Assembly (NCBI RefSeq): GCF_024158145.1
Contig: NZ_JAMYXM010000001.1
Location: forward strand, 992,001 to 1,056,000
Length of the DNA: 64,000 bases
From: Notoacmeibacter sp. MSK16QG-6
GTDB taxonomy: Bacteria > Pseudomonadota > Alphaproteobacteria > Rhizobiales > Rhizobiaceae
Direction of reading: 5' to 3'
The position numbers and the translations under genes are program-made. Each line of letters opens with the position of its first letter. The first letter of the stretch is position 1. This document shows positions 24,323 to 34,719 of the stretch, in pieces. The notes under the pieces are model-generated. The model had not been told where the DNA came from and did no database searches. It saw only the letters and a program-made list of their open reading frames with translations.

Positions 24323-24909
24323 AAGAAGCGGCGGCGCACCAGCTCCAGACGGTCTGGCAGATGATGAGGACGACGCAGTCCGCTCTGCTCGGACGGCTCG
24401 ATCTGTCCGCATCCGGCGTGCGATCCTCGTTTCAGGCCATCCTGATCGCTCTACCGTCGCTGGCTGTCGGCTGGGTCGGCTCGGCGCGTGTTTTTCTTGG
24501 CCATGACGCGACGGCCGATCAACTCATCCCTCTCATCGTCGGGCTCGGGATCGCCGATCTGGTCGCCTGGCTCTTTCCGCTCATCGTATTTGCGCCTCTT
24601 CTATCGGCCATGGGACTGGCAGCGCGCTACCCTGCCTTCGTCATCGCCACCAATTGGGCGGGCGTCATTTTCGCGTTTATCGCGCTACCGATCGGCATCG
24701 GGCGAGTTCTCGCGCCGACGGCAGCCGAGTTCGACACACTCCTTATCCTCACCACTCTCGTCGTCACCTGCACGCTGTACTGGCGATTGCTGCGCGCGGT
24801 TCTAGGCGTCGGTGGCGGACAGGCTGCCGCTTACGTCCTGGTGAGCTTGCTAGTCGGCATGATGAGCGGTTACGCCACCGCCTCCATGCTCGGCCTTTCG
24901 CTCGAATGA
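24319..24909 (+). CDS. conserved inner-membrane protein next to dapE
   Basis: A membrane protein of about 196 residues with four to five hydrophobic segments: AILIALPSLAVGWVG, LIVGLGIADLVAWLFPLIVFAPLLSAMGLA, FVIATNWAGVIFAFIALPIGIG, TLLILTTLVVTCTLYW and AAAYVLVSLLVGMMSG. No function is known to me. TTG at 24319 overlaps the dapE stop (TTGA) and has GGAG eight bases upstream, which supports it; ATG at 24361 is the alternative. Coupling to dapE suggests a conserved operon partner, but nothing links it directly to lysine synthesis. It is convergent with truA. Confidence 0.75.
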   Translation: MKEAAAHQLQTVWQMMRTTQSALLGRLDLSASGVRSSFQAILIALPSLAVGWVGSARVFLGHDATADQLIPLIVGLGIADLVAWLFPLIVFAPLLSAMGLAARYPAFVIATNWAGVIFAFIALPIGIGRVLAPTAAEFDTLLILTTLVVTCTLYWRLLRAVLGVGGGQAAAYVLVSLLVGMMSGYATASMLGLSLE

Positions 24910-24913
24910 CGGG

Positions 24914-25702
24914 CTATCGCGCATCGGGCGGATAGACGACTTCTGAAAGATACAGCCCGCAGGCAGGTGCAACGGGACCGCACGCCTTGCGGTCTTTCGC
25001 ATCCAACGCAGACTGGAGATCGTTCGCAGACCATTTTCCCTCGCCGACCAGTTTCAACGATCCGGCCAGTGAGCGGACCTGATTGTGGAGAAAGGAACGG
25101 GCCGCCGCGTGAATATGGATCTCGTGGTCGTCAATTCGCTCAACCCATAATTCGTCAAGCGTTCTGACCGGCGACCTGGCCTGGCAATCCGCCGCGCGGA
25201 AGGTGGTGAAATCATGTGTTCCGAGCAGACGCTTCGCTGCCGCGTTCATGCTCTCGACATCCAGTTCGCCCTTTCGGACCCACCAGGCACGCTCGCGCTC
25301 GACGGTCAACGGCGCACGACGATTGACGATGCGGTAGCGGTAGCGCCGTCCAATTGCCGAGAACCGCGCCGAAAACGTATCGGACACGGTTTCACAATCC
25401 AGCAAAGCAACGCGTTCCTCGGCCTGAACCAATAGCGCATTGATCGCCTCCATCACCCGAAAGGGCGATCGGCGATCACCGACTGGCAGATCGAAATGGA
25501 TGATTTGCGCCAGCGCATGAACGCCAGTATCGGTGCGGCCCGCAGCCGTCAGCCGGAGATCGACGCCCGAAAATTTCTCGATGGCCTCCTCAATGGCCTG
25601 CTGAACGGTGTGGCCATTGGCCTGGCGCTGGAAGCCTTTATAGGGTGTGCCGTCATATTCGACGGTGGCGCGGTAACGCTGCGTCGCCGGACTATCCGTC
25701 AT
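24914..25702 (-). CDS. truA: tRNA pseudouridine(38-40) synthase TruA
   Basis: A 262-residue pseudouridine synthase acting on the anticodon stem of tRNAs. Seen: [27 protein letters not shown] with the catalytic Asp, [41 protein letters not shown], and [15 protein letters not shown]. Its ATG overlaps the fmt stop, so the two are coupled. Downstream convergent to the membrane protein gene with a four-base gap. Confidence 0.97.
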   Translation of the reverse strand: MTDSPATQRYRATVEYDGTPYKGFQRQANGHTVQQAIEEAIEKFSGVDLRLTAAGRTDTGVHALAQIIHFDLPVGDRRSPFRVMEAINALLVQAEERVALLDCETVSDTFSARFSAIGRRYRYRIVNRRAPLTVERERAWWVRKGELDVESMNAAAKRLLGTHDFTTFRAADCQARSPVRTLDELWVERIDDHEIHIHAAARSFLHNQVRSLAGSLKLVGEGKWSANDLQSALDAKDRKACGPVAPACGLYLSEVVYPPDAR

Positions 25703-26646
25703 TGCAGGCGATCGCCGACCGATACCGGATTGCCGCGAACGAAATCAGCCACATCGAGCGGTTTGCCGCCGGCCTTCTGCAGGCGTTTCAACGCTATCGT
25801 CCCCTGTCCGCAGGCTACGGTGAGTGGCTGGGCGACGACCGCGCCTGGCGTGAGGTCCTCAAGCCTGTCAAGCGATACCAGAGAGGCTTTCAGTACCTTT
25901 ACCCTTTCACGCTTGCCACCCAAATCCATCTCGCACCAAGCGCCGGGAAAGGGCGCAAGCCCTCGAATACGGTCATGGACGGCCTTTGCGTCCGCCGCCC
26001 AATCTATTCGGGTCTCGCCTTTGTCGATCTTCTTTGCGTATGTGACGCCCTCGTCCGACTGGGACGTCAAGCTCAGGGTGCCGGTCTCAAGCGCGGCCAT
26101 GGCATCGACCATGAGCGCTGCACCTGCCTCAGCAAGCCGGTCATGCAGGTCTCCAGCAGTCATCTCAGGATCGATCGGGATGCGTGATTCCATGGCGACG
26201 GGGCCTGTGTCGAGGCCGGCCTCCATCTTCATGACCATCATCGCCGTCTCTCGATCGCCTGCCATGATCGCGCGTTGAATGGGGGCCGCTCCGCGCCAGC
26301 GAGGCAGGGCGGAGGCATGGCCATTGAAGCAGCCGAGACGCGGCGCATCCAGGATCGGCTGCGGCAGGAGCAGGCCATAGGCCACGACCACCGCGACATC
26401 GGCATCCAGCGCTGCGAACGCCTGCTGTTCGGCTTCGCCTTTCAGGCTGGTCGGATGGCGCACATCCAGCCCCAGCTCTTCGGCGGCTCGGTGCACGGGC
26501 GATGGCGTCAGTTCGAGGCCCCGCCGTCCCGCCGGACGTGGCGGCTGCGTATAGACAGCGCGAATCTGATGTCCGGCTTCATGCAATGCCCGCAGGGTTG
26601 GAACAGAAAAATCGGGCGTGCCCATAAAAATGATGGAAAGGGCCAT
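25699..26646 (-). CDS. fmt: methionyl-tRNA formyltransferase
   Basis: A 315-residue enzyme that formylates initiator Met-tRNA. The N-terminal domain has [14 protein letters not shown] and [22 protein letters not shown] (catalytic Asn and His in the NxH motif), plus [11 protein letters not shown] with the catalytic Asp. The C-terminal OB-like domain follows from about residue 205, with [11 protein letters not shown]. def lies just upstream on the same strand (27-base gap), and truA follows with a four-base overlap. The def-fmt-truA order is common in rhizobia. Confidence 0.97.
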   Translation of the reverse strand: MALSIIFMGTPDFSVPTLRALHEAGHQIRAVYTQPPRPAGRRGLELTPSPVHRAAEELGLDVRHPTSLKGEAEQQAFAALDADVAVVVAYGLLLPQPILDAPRLGCFNGHASALPRWRGAAPIQRAIMAGDRETAMMVMKMEAGLDTGPVAMESRIPIDPEMTAGDLHDRLAEAGAALMVDAMAALETGTLSLTSQSDEGVTYAKKIDKGETRIDWAADAKAVHDRIRGLAPFPGAWCEMDLGGKRERVKVLKASLVSLDRLEDLTPGAVVAQPLTVACGQGTIALKRLQKAGGKPLDVADFVRGNPVSVGDRLQ

Positions 26647-26673
26647 ACTACTTGGCTCGCTTGCGGGTTGCGG

Positions 26674-27207
26674 TCAGAGAAGGCGCGTGCCGCCGCGTTC
26701 CTTGGCCAGCTTTCTAAATTTCTTCACGACCATATCGCGTTTCAGCCGTGAAATATGGTCGATGAAAAGCACGCCGTCGAGATGATCCACCTCATGCTGC
26801 AGGCAGGTGGCCATCAACCCATCGGCCTCGATGACCTGCATGTCGCCTTCCAGATCGAGATATTCGACCGCGACCGTTGCCGGGCGTTCTACCTCGGCAA
26901 AATAATCCGGAATCGAAAGGCATCCTTCTTCATAGGTGCCCGGCTCGTCGCCGCGCGCGACGATCTTCGGATTGACGAAGACGTGCGGGTCCGGCTCGTC
27001 ATCCTCTTTGGCGAGATCGATCGTGATGAGACGGAGCGGTTCGGCGATCTGGATCGCAGCAAGGCCGATACCGGGCGCATCGTACATGGTCGCCAGCATG
27101 TCGCTCGCGAGCCGACGCGTTTCATCGTCGATCCGCTCGACGGGTTTGGAGACCTGCCGCAGGATCGGATCGGGAAGAACGACGAGGGGGCGCTTGCTGC
27201 CAGTCAT
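26674..27207 (-). CDS. def: peptide deformylase
   Basis: A 177-residue metalloenzyme that removes the N-formyl group from new proteins. The three conserved motifs are [17 protein letters not shown] with the metal-binding Cys, and [11 protein letters not shown] with two metal-binding His and the catalytic Glu. The ATG at 27207 (MTGSKRPLV) gives the normal length; the upstream in-frame extension is not conserved. It is divergent from rmuC. Confidence 0.97.
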   Translation of the reverse strand: MTGSKRPLVVLPDPILRQVSKPVERIDDETRRLASDMLATMYDAPGIGLAAIQIAEPLRLITIDLAKEDDEPDPHVFVNPKIVARGDEPGTYEEGCLSIPDYFAEVERPATVAVEYLDLEGDMQVIEADGLMATCLQHEVDHLDGVLFIDHISRLKRDMVVKKFRKLAKERGGTRLL

Positions 27208-27322
27208 GTCGCGGGTTCTACGCGGGGAATACGCGATGTCAACTCCCGGCAACGTAAGGGTTCGGCAAGAATGTTTCTGATCTGTTCTTGTCGACGGGTG
27301 TCCAGTCTGGCAGTGTACCCTC

Positions 27323-28429
27323 ATGGAGACCGGACTTTCACTGACGATGCCGCTCGCGATGCCTTTTGGCATGACGCTTCCGCTTTGGGCGGCAGGCGGC
27401 GCGCTTCTTGTAATGGCTCTCTTCGTCGGGAGGCTTACGGCAGGCCGCCAAAGCCTGTCTCGCGTGGAGCAGCAGCAGGCGGAACTCGCCGGGCGGCTCG
27501 GCGCACTGGCCGATCATCTCGGCGAGCGGCAGGAGGCGTTCGACGCGCGTTTGGCGCGGCGGCTGGAGCATTTGTCGGGCCGGCTTGGCGAGAGCCTGAC
27601 ACGGCAAAACCGGGCCACACAGACCAATCTGACGGAACTGTCCGAACGGCTCGCGGTGATCGATAGCGCCCAACGCAATATCGGCGAGCTGGCCGGTGAG
27701 ATGATGGGTCTGCAAGCCATCCTGACGGATAAGCAAACGCGGGGCCTTTTCGGCGAACGACGATTGGAAGCGATTCTCCACGACGCGCTTCCGGTCGGCA
27801 CGTTCGATCTGCAGACTCGGCTGCCTACCGGTGTCCGGCCCGATGCGCTGGTGAGGCTGCCGGGCGGCGCACCGCCGCTGGTGATCGACGCGAAATTCCC
27901 GCTCGAAGCATGGCGCGCCATGGGCGAAGCGGATGACGATCTTGCCCGCGACGCAGCCAGAAAGCGCTTCCGCCGCGACATGGCCGTGCATGTCGACGCG
28001 GTGGGCGACAAATATGTACAGCCAGGCGAAACACAGGATTTCGCATTCCTCTTTGTGCCATCGGAAAGTGTTTTTGCCGATCTGCACGAACATTTCGGTG
28101 CGGTTGTGGAGCGGGCATCACGCCGCCGCGTCATGCTGGTTTCGCCGTCCCTTCTTATGCTGGCGCTCGGCATCGTACACTCCATGCGGCGCGACGAAGC
28201 GATGGCGCGCGAAGCCCATCGCATTCAGGCGGAAGTGGCCGCCCTGATGGAAGAGGTCAGCGCGGTCGATACACTGATCGCGAAACTGCAAACGCATTTC
28301 AGCCATAGTCAGAAGGACATCGACTCCCTGGCTCGGGCTATCGGAAAGCTCAGCCGGCGCGGCGATGCCATTGCATCGGTTGAGTTGAGCGAGCGGGAGG
28401 AATGCGCTGTCTCCTTGGCAGCGGAGTAG
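27323..28429 (+). CDS. rmuC: DNA recombination protein RmuC
   Basis: A 368-residue protein. A single N-terminal membrane segment ([18 protein letters not shown]) is followed by about 110 residues of coiled coil rich in Glu, Arg and Leu. The RmuC domain then has [34 protein letters not shown] and [17 protein letters not shown]. RmuC limits inversions at short repeats and has a predicted nuclease-like fold with DAK residues. The next gene is 82 bases away and probably separate. Confidence 0.94.
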   Translation: METGLSLTMPLAMPFGMTLPLWAAGGALLVMALFVGRLTAGRQSLSRVEQQQAELAGRLGALADHLGERQEAFDARLARRLEHLSGRLGESLTRQNRATQTNLTELSERLAVIDSAQRNIGELAGEMMGLQAILTDKQTRGLFGERRLEAILHDALPVGTFDLQTRLPTGVRPDALVRLPGGAPPLVIDAKFPLEAWRAMGEADDDLARDAARKRFRRDMAVHVDAVGDKYVQPGETQDFAFLFVPSESVFADLHEHFGAVVERASRRRVMLVSPSLLMLALGIVHSMRRDEAMAREAHRIQAEVAALMEEVSAVDTLIAKLQTHFSHSQKDIDSLARAIGKLSRRGDAIASVELSEREECAVSLAAE

Positions 28430-28511
28430 CCGAACGCCCAATATCTTCCCGTTTCTCATGCCTGACATATGTCATAAGCCGAATATGATAATTTGCGCCT
28501 AGGAGAATGGG

Positions 28512-28895
28512 ATGCGGGAAGAGAAACTGGACAACGGCGTGTTCGAGCACTGGACCGTCGACGAGCTCGCCGACGCGCTGGTCAGCAAATCCGTTGCGGT
28601 CATCGATGTGCGGACGCCGCAGGAATATCTGTTCGAACATATTCAGGGCGCGCTGAATGCACCAATGGCATTCGTCGATGGCGCCGATCTTCCGAGCCAG
28701 GAGGGCAAGCGCATCGTGCTGCATTGCGGCTCCGGCCTTCGCTCCGAACGCGTCGCCAAGCAGTACCTTCAGAGCGTCGGTGGCCGGATTGCCCATCTCG
28801 AAGGCGGCTTCGCCAAGTGGAAGGAGGCCAAGAAGCCCTATATCGGCACAGATATGGGGACGGGCAATCCAAAGAAGGTCGATCCCTCAGCCTGA
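28512..28895 (+). CDS. rhodanese-domain protein
   Basis: A 127-residue single rhodanese domain. The opening VDELADALVSKSVAVIDVRTPQEYLFEHIQGALNAP and the active-site loop LHCGSGLRSERVA (catalytic Cys) are clear, followed by HLEGGFAKWKEA. These small proteins carry persulfide sulfur in sulfide oxidation, sulfur trafficking or tRNA thiolation. The context does not pick one. ATG at 28512 follows AGGAGA. It is convergent with the lytic transglycosylase gene. Confidence 0.9.
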   Translation: MREEKLDNGVFEHWTVDELADALVSKSVAVIDVRTPQEYLFEHIQGALNAPMAFVDGADLPSQEGKRIVLHCGSGLRSERVAKQYLQSVGGRIAHLEGGFAKWKEAKKPYIGTDMGTGNPKKVDPSA

Positions 28896-28919
28896 CCTTC
28901 TGAACGTGGTTCCGGTAGT

Positions 28920-30158
28920 CTATCGCAACCGCCCCACCATGGCCTGGGTCGGAAAGCAGGTGGCGCGCTCGCCCTGGCGTTCCTGCCAGGCGCCGATCTC
29001 GCGCCGGGTCTTGAACCCCGGCAGGCCGTCCGCGCCGCCGACATCCTTGTCCTGCTGCTCCAGCGCACGCTGCATGACGGCGATATCGGAGCGATAGAGG
29101 CCGCCGACCTGGCCCCATGCACCTGAGAAGTCGCCGACACCGTATTGAATGCGGTCGCCGACATGGCCAACGAAGAGCGCGTAAAGATCGCTCTCGTTAT
29201 ATTCCTTGATGACGTAGAAGTTCGGCGTCACCAGAAAGGCCGGGCCGTTCCGCCCCGCGGGCAGCATCAGGAACATCTGCCCCTTGCGCTCGACATCCGG
29301 AAAAGGCTTTCCGGATACGCGGGCAATGCCCATCGCTTCCCATTCGGACAGCGGGCGACCACGATCCGGTCCCTCCAGCGTGCACGACACATTCGCCGGA
29401 AGAGTGATTTCGTAGCCCCAGTCGCGTCCCGGCTGCCAGCCGAAATGGCGCAAATAGTTGCCGATCGAGGCAATCGTGTCGGCTTCCGAGCGCCAGATAT
29501 CGGCGCGACCGTCGCCATCGCCGTCTGCGGCGTGATTCAGGAAACTCGTCGGCATGAATTGCGGCTGTCCGAGCGCCCCGGCCCAAGAGCTTTTCATCGC
29601 GGCCTCCGGCGCATGGCCGGCCTCTGCGATCTGTAGCGCCGCAATCAATTCGTCGCGGAAATAGGCGGCGCGCGTCGCCATGAAGCCCTTCGTGCCGAGA
29701 ACTTCGAACACATTATGTGGGATTGCCACGCGGCCATAACCGCTCTCTCTACCCCAGATCGCCAGAATAATCCGTCCTCGCACGCCGGTGGCGCGCTCGA
29801 CTGCCGCGAGCGTTTTGGCATACGTTCGCGCCATCTGACGTCCTACCGCCGTCGCACCATCGACCGAACCGCGGTTGAAATATTTTCCGGGCGATCCGAA
29901 TTCGGCCTGCCGCTGTTTCTTCGGCGTTTTGGCTTTGCTGCCCGGCGGCACGAGATCGGGAAGATCCCAATTCAGCGAAACGCCGCGGAATGCCTTATCG
30001 AATTTCTGGCGGGAGACGCCCTTTGCGCGCGCCGCCGGCCAGATGTCCGACTGCAGCCATGACTGGAACTGACGCTCCACCGCCGCACGGTCCTGCGCCA
30101 TGGTAGGACTCGCCAGCAGCAGGCTGAAGAGAATCAGGAGAAGGGATTTCAGGCGCAT
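28920..30158 (-). CDS. lytic murein transglycosylase (MltB-like) with C-terminal peptidoglycan-binding domain
   Basis: A 412-residue exported peptidoglycan lyase. The signal peptide MRLKSLLLILFSLLLASPTMA is followed by an SLT_2 domain with the catalytic Glu in LAIWGRESGYG. Further landmarks are GALGQPQFMPTSFLNHAADGDGDGRADIW, WEAMGIARVSG and YNESDLYALFVGHVGDRI. The C-terminal 55 residues form a PG_binding_1-like domain (VAVMQRALEQQ... region, ending ETRREIG-like TRREIGAWQERQG). It cleaves glycan strands to make 1,6-anhydro ends. No partner gene is adjacent. Confidence 0.93.
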   Translation of the reverse strand: MRLKSLLLILFSLLLASPTMAQDRAAVERQFQSWLQSDIWPAARAKGVSRQKFDKAFRGVSLNWDLPDLVPPGSKAKTPKKQRQAEFGSPGKYFNRGSVDGATAVGRQMARTYAKTLAAVERATGVRGRIILAIWGRESGYGRVAIPHNVFEVLGTKGFMATRAAYFRDELIAALQIAEAGHAPEAAMKSSWAGALGQPQFMPTSFLNHAADGDGDGRADIWRSEADTIASIGNYLRHFGWQPGRDWGYEITLPANVSCTLEGPDRGRPLSEWEAMGIARVSGKPFPDVERKGQMFLMLPAGRNGPAFLVTPNFYVIKEYNESDLYALFVGHVGDRIQYGVGDFSGAWGQVGGLYRSDIAVMQRALEQQDKDVGGADGLPGFKTRREIGAWQERQGERATCFPTQAMVGRLR

Positions 30159-30184
30159 CGCGTATCCGTCGGTTTTGAAAAGTC

Positions 30185-30658
30185 TCAGGCGGGCTTTGCG
30201 CCCTCTTCCGAAAAGCGCTGGATCAGGCCCGGATAATCGCCCATCTCTGGAAACCGCTCATAGCTGATCGGCGCGCCGGTCTCGGCGAAGGCGAGTTTCT
30301 CAGTGGTCTGGGTTTCGACGAAGGGCGCGAACCAGGAGGGATCGTCCAGCATGGTCGCGCGCAGATTGATGAAACCCATTTCCGCCGGAAATTCGGTAAA
30401 GATCCAGCTGTGGCATTGCGGACAAAAATTGTGGGTGTAGCCGTCATTGTCTTCGGACTGGCGCTTATCACGAGCTGGCCCATCAACCGCGAAACCGTCC
30501 TGCGGAACCGCCATGGAGCAGGAGTAGGCGCTCGCGCTCATCCGCTGGCACCCGCGGCAATGACACGCCATGGTCAGCAGCGGTGGAGCGGACACCGTCA
30601 TCTCGACCGCGCCGCATCTGCAATGGGCTTTCCAGGGCAGTTTCCAATCGGTGGACAT
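30185..30658 (-). CDS. GFA (CENP-V/GFA) domain zinc protein
   Basis: A 157-residue protein of the glutathione-dependent formaldehyde-activating-like family. Zinc-binding Cys residues are in HCRCGAVEM, CHCRGCQRMSAS and FCPQCHSWIFTE. Only the founder Gfa/Fdh pair has been tied to formaldehyde; most members have unknown roles. No formaldehyde-oxidising gene is nearby. It follows the transglycosylase on the same strand with a 26-base gap. Confidence 0.9.
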   Translation of the reverse strand: MSTDWKLPWKAHCRCGAVEMTVSAPPLLTMACHCRGCQRMSASAYSCSMAVPQDGFAVDGPARDKRQSEDNDGYTHNFCPQCHSWIFTEFPAEMGFINLRATMLDDPSWFAPFVETQTTEKLAFAETGAPISYERFPEMGDYPGLIQRFSEEGAKPA

Positions 30659-30714
30659 GTCAGGCCTCCTTCAAGCATGAGGCTGACTATAGCGGAAATG
30701 CACTCGGAGACATC

Positions 30715-31326
30715 TCAGAACTTCGTGCGGCTTTTCAGCGCGGCGGCCAATGTGCCGTCGTCCAAATAGTCCAGTTCGCCACCGACCGGCACGCCGTGCG
30801 CAAGCCGGGTTACCGTCACCTCGAAACCGGATAGGCGGTCGGTGATGTAGTGTGCGGTGGTCTGCCCCTCGACGGTGGCGTTGACGGCAAGGATGATCTC
30901 GGAGACGCCGCCGGCCTCAACCCGGTCGACAAGCGCCGCAATCGACAGATCGTCCGGGCCGATCCCGTCGAGTGGAGAGAGTACGCCGCCGAGCACATGA
31001 TAAAGAACGTTCGGCATGGCGGCGGCCCGCTCCAACGCCCAGAGGTCGGCGACTTCCTCGACCACAATGATCGTGCCGGTCTGACGGCGCGGATCGGAAC
31101 AGATGGCGCAGGGATCGGACGTGTCGGCGTTGCCGCAGGTCGAACAGACCACGACGCGCTCATGGACCAGCGCCAGCGCCTCGGCAAGCGGGCCCATCAA
31201 CTGATCTTTTTTCTTGATCATCTGAAGGGCTGCGCGGCGCGCCGAACGCGGCCCCAGCCCCGGCACGCGAGCCAGAAGCTGGATCAATTTTTCAATTTCA
31301 GGGCCGGCAATGCGTCGTCCGCTCAT
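30715..31326 (-). CDS. recR: recombination protein RecR
   Basis: A 203-residue protein of the RecFOR pathway. The helix-hairpin-helix region is [21 protein letters not shown], the zinc finger [16 protein letters not shown] is followed by the Toprim domain ([27 protein letters not shown]), and the C-terminal Walker B-like segment is present. recR usually sits directly after dnaX-ybaB; here a cupin gene and a GNAT gene lie between. It is divergent from the GNAT gene. Confidence 0.97.
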   Translation of the reverse strand: MSGRRIAGPEIEKLIQLLARVPGLGPRSARRAALQMIKKKDQLMGPLAEALALVHERVVVCSTCGNADTSDPCAICSDPRRQTGTIIVVEEVADLWALERAAAMPNVLYHVLGGVLSPLDGIGPDDLSIAALVDRVEAGGVSEIILAVNATVEGQTTAHYITDRLSGFEVTVTRLAHGVPVGGELDYLDDGTLAAALKSRTKF

Positions 31327-31386
31327 GGCACTGTCCTGCCGGAAGCGCTATGATTCGCCAAGCACCAGAGTAGGAATGAGGAGCTC

Positions 31387-31893
31387 ATGGGAGTGGATGT
31401 GGCAATCGAAGTGGCCGGCGTCGAGGATCGCGAGGCGCTTGAATCACTGATCGGCCGTTGTTACGCGGAAGTCTATCCGGGCTGGTATGAGGCGGACATT
31501 CTGGAAAATGCCTTGCCGGCCATGCTGAGAATCGACACCCGACTGCTCGAAAGCGGGCGGTATTTCAAAGCTCTGTCGGACGGACAGATCGTCGGATGCG
31601 GCGGATGGAGCCATGCGACGCCAGGCACGGGCGACAGGGTCGCGGCAACAGGCCATGTCCGACATTTCGCGACCGACCCCGGCCAGATGCGCACCGGGGT
31701 AGGCAGCGCCATCCTGCAACGCTGCGTGGAGGACGCGATGGAAGCGGGCATGACGCGGCTGCAGTGCTTCTCCTCGCTGCCTGCCGAGGCCTTTTACGAG
31801 CGCCAAGGCTTCGAGCGGGTGCAGGAGGTAACGGTCATGCTTGGAGAGAGCATCCCGTTCCCCGCCATCCTGATGCAGCGCGTGCTGGTTTAA
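31387..31893 (+). CDS. GNAT-family acetyltransferase
   Basis: A 168-residue acetyltransferase. Motif A is HFATDPGQMRTGVGSAILQRCVEDAMEAG, with the acetyl-CoA-binding R/Q-x-x-G-x-G pattern (TGVGSA). The region GWSHATPGTGDR and C-terminal FYERQGFERVQEV complete the fold. The substrate is unknown. It lies between recR and the cupin gene, in opposite orientation to both. Confidence 0.88.
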   Translation: MGVDVAIEVAGVEDREALESLIGRCYAEVYPGWYEADILENALPAMLRIDTRLLESGRYFKALSDGQIVGCGGWSHATPGTGDRVAATGHVRHFATDPGQMRTGVGSAILQRCVEDAMEAGMTRLQCFSSLPAEAFYERQGFERVQEVTVMLGESIPFPAILMQRVLV

Positions 31894-31908
31894 CCCAGTC
31901 AGCGACGC

Positions 31909-32268
31909 TCAGATCCATTCTTTAACGGCAGGAGCGCGCTCGGTGCTGTCGCCGGAATTGGGCTCACCCTTCGGTTCGATGAGGAGCACCTTGACCTCTT
32001 CTTCGGCCACGGGTCGGTGCTCGATTCCCTTCGGAACAATGAAAAGTTCACCTGGGCCAACGCTAATCGTGCGATCCCGGTATTCCATCGTCATCTTGCC
32101 CTCAAGGACAAGAAAGAAATCATCGGTTTCGGCGTGGGAGTGAAAGGGAAATTCGCCCTTGAACTTTACCACCATTACGTCATTGCCGTTATATTCAGCG
32201 ACGATCTTCGGCGACCAATGTTCACTGAATTGGGCGAGCTTTTCGTTGAGATTGACAGCCTTTACCAT
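31909..32268 (-). CDS. cupin-domain protein
   Basis: A 119-residue single-domain cupin. Metal-binding motif 1 is FPFHSHAETDDFFLVLEGKM, with two His and a Glu/Asp pair; motif 2 is PGELFIVPKGIEHRPVA, with a His. The proline-rich end is acidic. No function is clear; this is a common small cupin type. ATG at 32268 (MVKAVNL) was chosen over a TTG eight codons earlier that overlaps the ybaB stop. It follows ybaB closely and may be part of the dnaX-ybaB unit. Confidence 0.85.
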   Translation of the reverse strand: MVKAVNLNEKLAQFSEHWSPKIVAEYNGNDVMVVKFKGEFPFHSHAETDDFFLVLEGKMTMEYRDRTISVGPGELFIVPKGIEHRPVAEEEVKVLLIEPKGEPNSGDSTERAPAVKEWI

Positions 32269-32288
32269 GGTGCGATCCAGACTAGCTT

Positions 32289-32624
32289 TCAACCGAACGG
32301 GAACTTGCCGCCGCCCATGCCGGGCGGCAAGCCAAGGCCGGCCGTCATCGACTGGGTCTTTTCCGCCATGGCCGTTTCCAGCTTTGTGCGCGCATCGGCA
32401 TGTGCGGCGACGATGAGATCCTCGAGAATTTCACCCTCGCCCTCCTTCATCAGGGAAGGGTCGATGGAGAGGCCTTTCAGGTCGCCCTTACCGCTCAGCG
32501 TGACCGAGACGAGCCCGCCGCCCGACGCGCCAGCGACTTCCATTTTCTCCACTTCGTCCTGAAGTTCGGCCATTTTGGCCTGCATCTCCTTGGCCTTGCT
32601 CATCAGGCCCATCAGGTCTTTCAT
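32289..32624 (-). CDS. YbaB/EbfC family nucleoid-associated protein
   Basis: A 111-residue dimeric DNA-binding protein. The pattern is [25 protein letters not shown] (helix), a beta sheet with [16 protein letters not shown], and a helix ending [15 protein letters not shown]. The end is Gly-rich, [12 protein letters not shown]. It lies between dnaX and recR as in most bacteria, which links it to replication and recombination. Confidence 0.95.
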   Translation of the reverse strand: MKDLMGLMSKAKEMQAKMAELQDEVEKMEVAGASGGGLVSVTLSGKGDLKGLSIDPSLMKEGEGEILEDLIVAAHADARTKLETAMAEKTQSMTAGLGLPPGMGGGKFPFG

Positions 32625-32698
32625 GGCGCGCTCCGTTCTGCTGATTTCGTTGCCTGGCAGATAGAGAGCGAAACGCCTCTTCGCCAGTGGGCGGCTGG

Positions 32699-34567
32699 CT
32701 AGGTTTCAAAATCGTCTTCATCGTCGAAGCCGGCGTCTATCGCCGCCTGGGCTGCGGCATCGACATCGATCTCGTCCAGTTCTTCGGGCATGTCGCTTTC
32801 CGGCATCCGCACATCGACGATTTTCGCGCCGGGGAAACTCTGCAGGATGGCCGCGACGGTCGGATCTAGGGCTGCTTCGCCCAATGCGGTTTCACGGGCA
32901 GTCTGCTCGTCCTCCGCCAATGTCCGCCCGCCGCCCTCGCGGCTGGTCGATATGGTCCAGCGTTCTCCCAGCCACTCATGCAGCTTGTTCTGCATATCGA
33001 AGACAAGGGTTGCCGGCGCGCCTGCATCGAGTTGGACGGAAATGCGCCCAGGGCCGAAGGAGACCGGACGGACGAAGCGTTTCACATGACCGCGAAAAAC
33101 CGGATCGCGATGCGTTTCCGCCAATTTGATAATGTCGGCGATTGAGGCGAGCGGCGTGAATTTCGGGGTTTCGACCTGTTCAGCTTCGGGAGTCGCAGCG
33201 GCCGGTTGAGCGACGGGCGCTGGCTGGCTGGCAACAAGGCGCATGGTCGGCGCAGGGCGCGCCTGTGTCGGTGTTGCCGCGGGCTGACCAACGGCCGTCG
33301 CGTTGCCTCCGACAACAGCGCGCGCGCCGCCGCCATTGCCCGCCGGCCCGTTCTGCCCGGAAGCCGGCGCACCGTTCTCAGCCATATCCTGCGCCATGCG
33401 GATCGCGTCATCAAGATTGGGCAGGTCGGCGGCATGGGCAATACGAATGAGCACCATTTCGGCAGCCGCCACGGGACGAAACGCATTCTGCACCTCGCCG
33501 ATGCCTTTGAGCAGCATCTGCCAGGCGCGACTCATGGCGCGGACGCTCATGCGCTGCGCGAAAGCGGTGCCGCGCTCGCGCTCTTCTTCAGAAAGAGAGG
33601 CATCGTCCGCGGCTTCCGGGACGAAGCGCAGACGGGTGACGAGATGGGTAAATTCGGCAAGATCGGTCAGGATGACCGCCGGGTCGGCGCCAGCGTCATA
33701 CTGACTGCGGAACTCGCCAAGCGCCGCCGGCAGATCGCCGCTCATCAGATGTTCGAACAGATCGATGATGCGCGCCCGGTCGGCGAGGCCCAGCATAGCG
33801 CGCACGGTCTGCGCCTCGACCTTTCCGGCTGCGTGAGCAATGGCCTGATCGAGAATGGAAAGGCTGTCGCGTACCGAACCCTCCGCCGCGCGAGCGACCA
33901 TGGCAAGCGCTTCTGGTTCGATCTCGACCTTTTCGAGCGCCGCGATTTTCTGCAGATGCTGAACAAGCGTTCCGGCATCGACGCGGCGCAAATCGAAACG
34001 CTGGGTGCGCGACAGGATGGTCACCGGCACCTTGCGGATTTCCGTCGTGGCGAAAACGAATTTGACGTGAGGCGGCGGCTCTTCCAACGTTTTCAGCAGC
34101 CCATTGAAGGCAGCCGTGGAGAGCATGTGCACCTCATCGATGATAAAGACCTTGTAGCGCGCCGATACCGGCACGTAGCGGACCTGCTCGATGATCTCGC
34201 GAATATCGTCGATACCGGTATGGGAGGCCGCATCCATCTCGATCACGTCGACATGGCGGCCTTCCATAATGGCCTGGCAGTGAACGCCCATTTCCGGCAG
34301 TTCGATCGACGGTTTATCGACCGTATCGGTCTCATAATTCAAGGCGCGCGCGAGGATGCGAGCCGTCGTCGTCTTGCCGACGCCGCGCACGCCGGTCAGC
34401 ATCCATGCCTGGGCGATCCGGCCGGTCTTGAAGGCGTTGGTGAGCGTGCGGACCATCGGCTCCTGGCCGATCAGGTCAGAGAAATCGCGCGGGCGGTATT
34501 TCCGCGCCAGAACGCGGTAGTTCTCATCCTTGCCGGTCTGCTGGCTCAATTCCGGCAGGTCACTCAT
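32699..34567 (-). CDS. dnaX: DNA polymerase III subunit gamma/tau
   Basis: A 622-residue clamp-loader ATPase. The N-terminal AAA+ module has [17 protein letters not shown], Walker [10 protein letters not shown], Walker [11 protein letters not shown] and sensor [13 protein letters not shown] with [10 protein letters not shown]. In most bacteria a Cys4 zinc module follows the Walker A helix; here that stretch ([29 protein letters not shown]) has only one Cys, so the zinc site is lost. The C-terminal tau part has a Gly/Ala/Pro-rich linker near residues 395-470. I saw no frameshift-type slippery run, so gamma might come from proteolysis or not be made. It is followed by ybaB. Confidence 0.96.
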   Translation of the reverse strand: MSDLPELSQQTGKDENYRVLARKYRPRDFSDLIGQEPMVRTLTNAFKTGRIAQAWMLTGVRGVGKTTTARILARALNYETDTVDKPSIELPEMGVHCQAIMEGRHVDVIEMDAASHTGIDDIREIIEQVRYVPVSARYKVFIIDEVHMLSTAAFNGLLKTLEEPPPHVKFVFATTEIRKVPVTILSRTQRFDLRRVDAGTLVQHLQKIAALEKVEIEPEALAMVARAAEGSVRDSLSILDQAIAHAAGKVEAQTVRAMLGLADRARIIDLFEHLMSGDLPAALGEFRSQYDAGADPAVILTDLAEFTHLVTRLRFVPEAADDASLSEEERERGTAFAQRMSVRAMSRAWQMLLKGIGEVQNAFRPVAAAEMVLIRIAHAADLPNLDDAIRMAQDMAENGAPASGQNGPAGNGGGARAVVGGNATAVGQPAATPTQARPAPTMRLVASQPAPVAQPAAATPEAEQVETPKFTPLASIADIIKLAETHRDPVFRGHVKRFVRPVSFGPGRISVQLDAGAPATLVFDMQNKLHEWLGERWTISTSREGGGRTLAEDEQTARETALGEAALDPTVAAILQSFPGAKIVDVRMPESDMPEELDEIDVDAAAQAAIDAGFDDEDDFET

Positions 34568-34663
34568 CGATCACGCCTCATCCAAAGAAAACCCGCACCA
34601 TATATGAAGCCATCAGATGCGATTATCAAACATAGCAGGCACCACGAAAATGTCTCCCTACAA

Positions 34664-34691
34664 TTGACGGAAAGGCACAAATACGTATTTT
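34664..34691 (+). promoter_or_regulatory. candidate promoter of the AT-rich orphan gene
   Basis: TTGACG (34664-34669), a 16-base spacer, and TATTTT (34686-34691). The start would be near 34698, giving a leader of about 22 bases before the ATG at 34720. The region is strongly AT-rich, so chance -10 matches are likely. Confidence 0.4.
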
Positions 34692-34719
34692 TAGAAAAAT
34701 GCCATCAGGATTTACTTGC

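Noticed and set aside
32699-34567. Programmed frameshift in dnaX producing gamma
   Set aside because: No A6G-like slippery run with a following stem was found on the coding strand.
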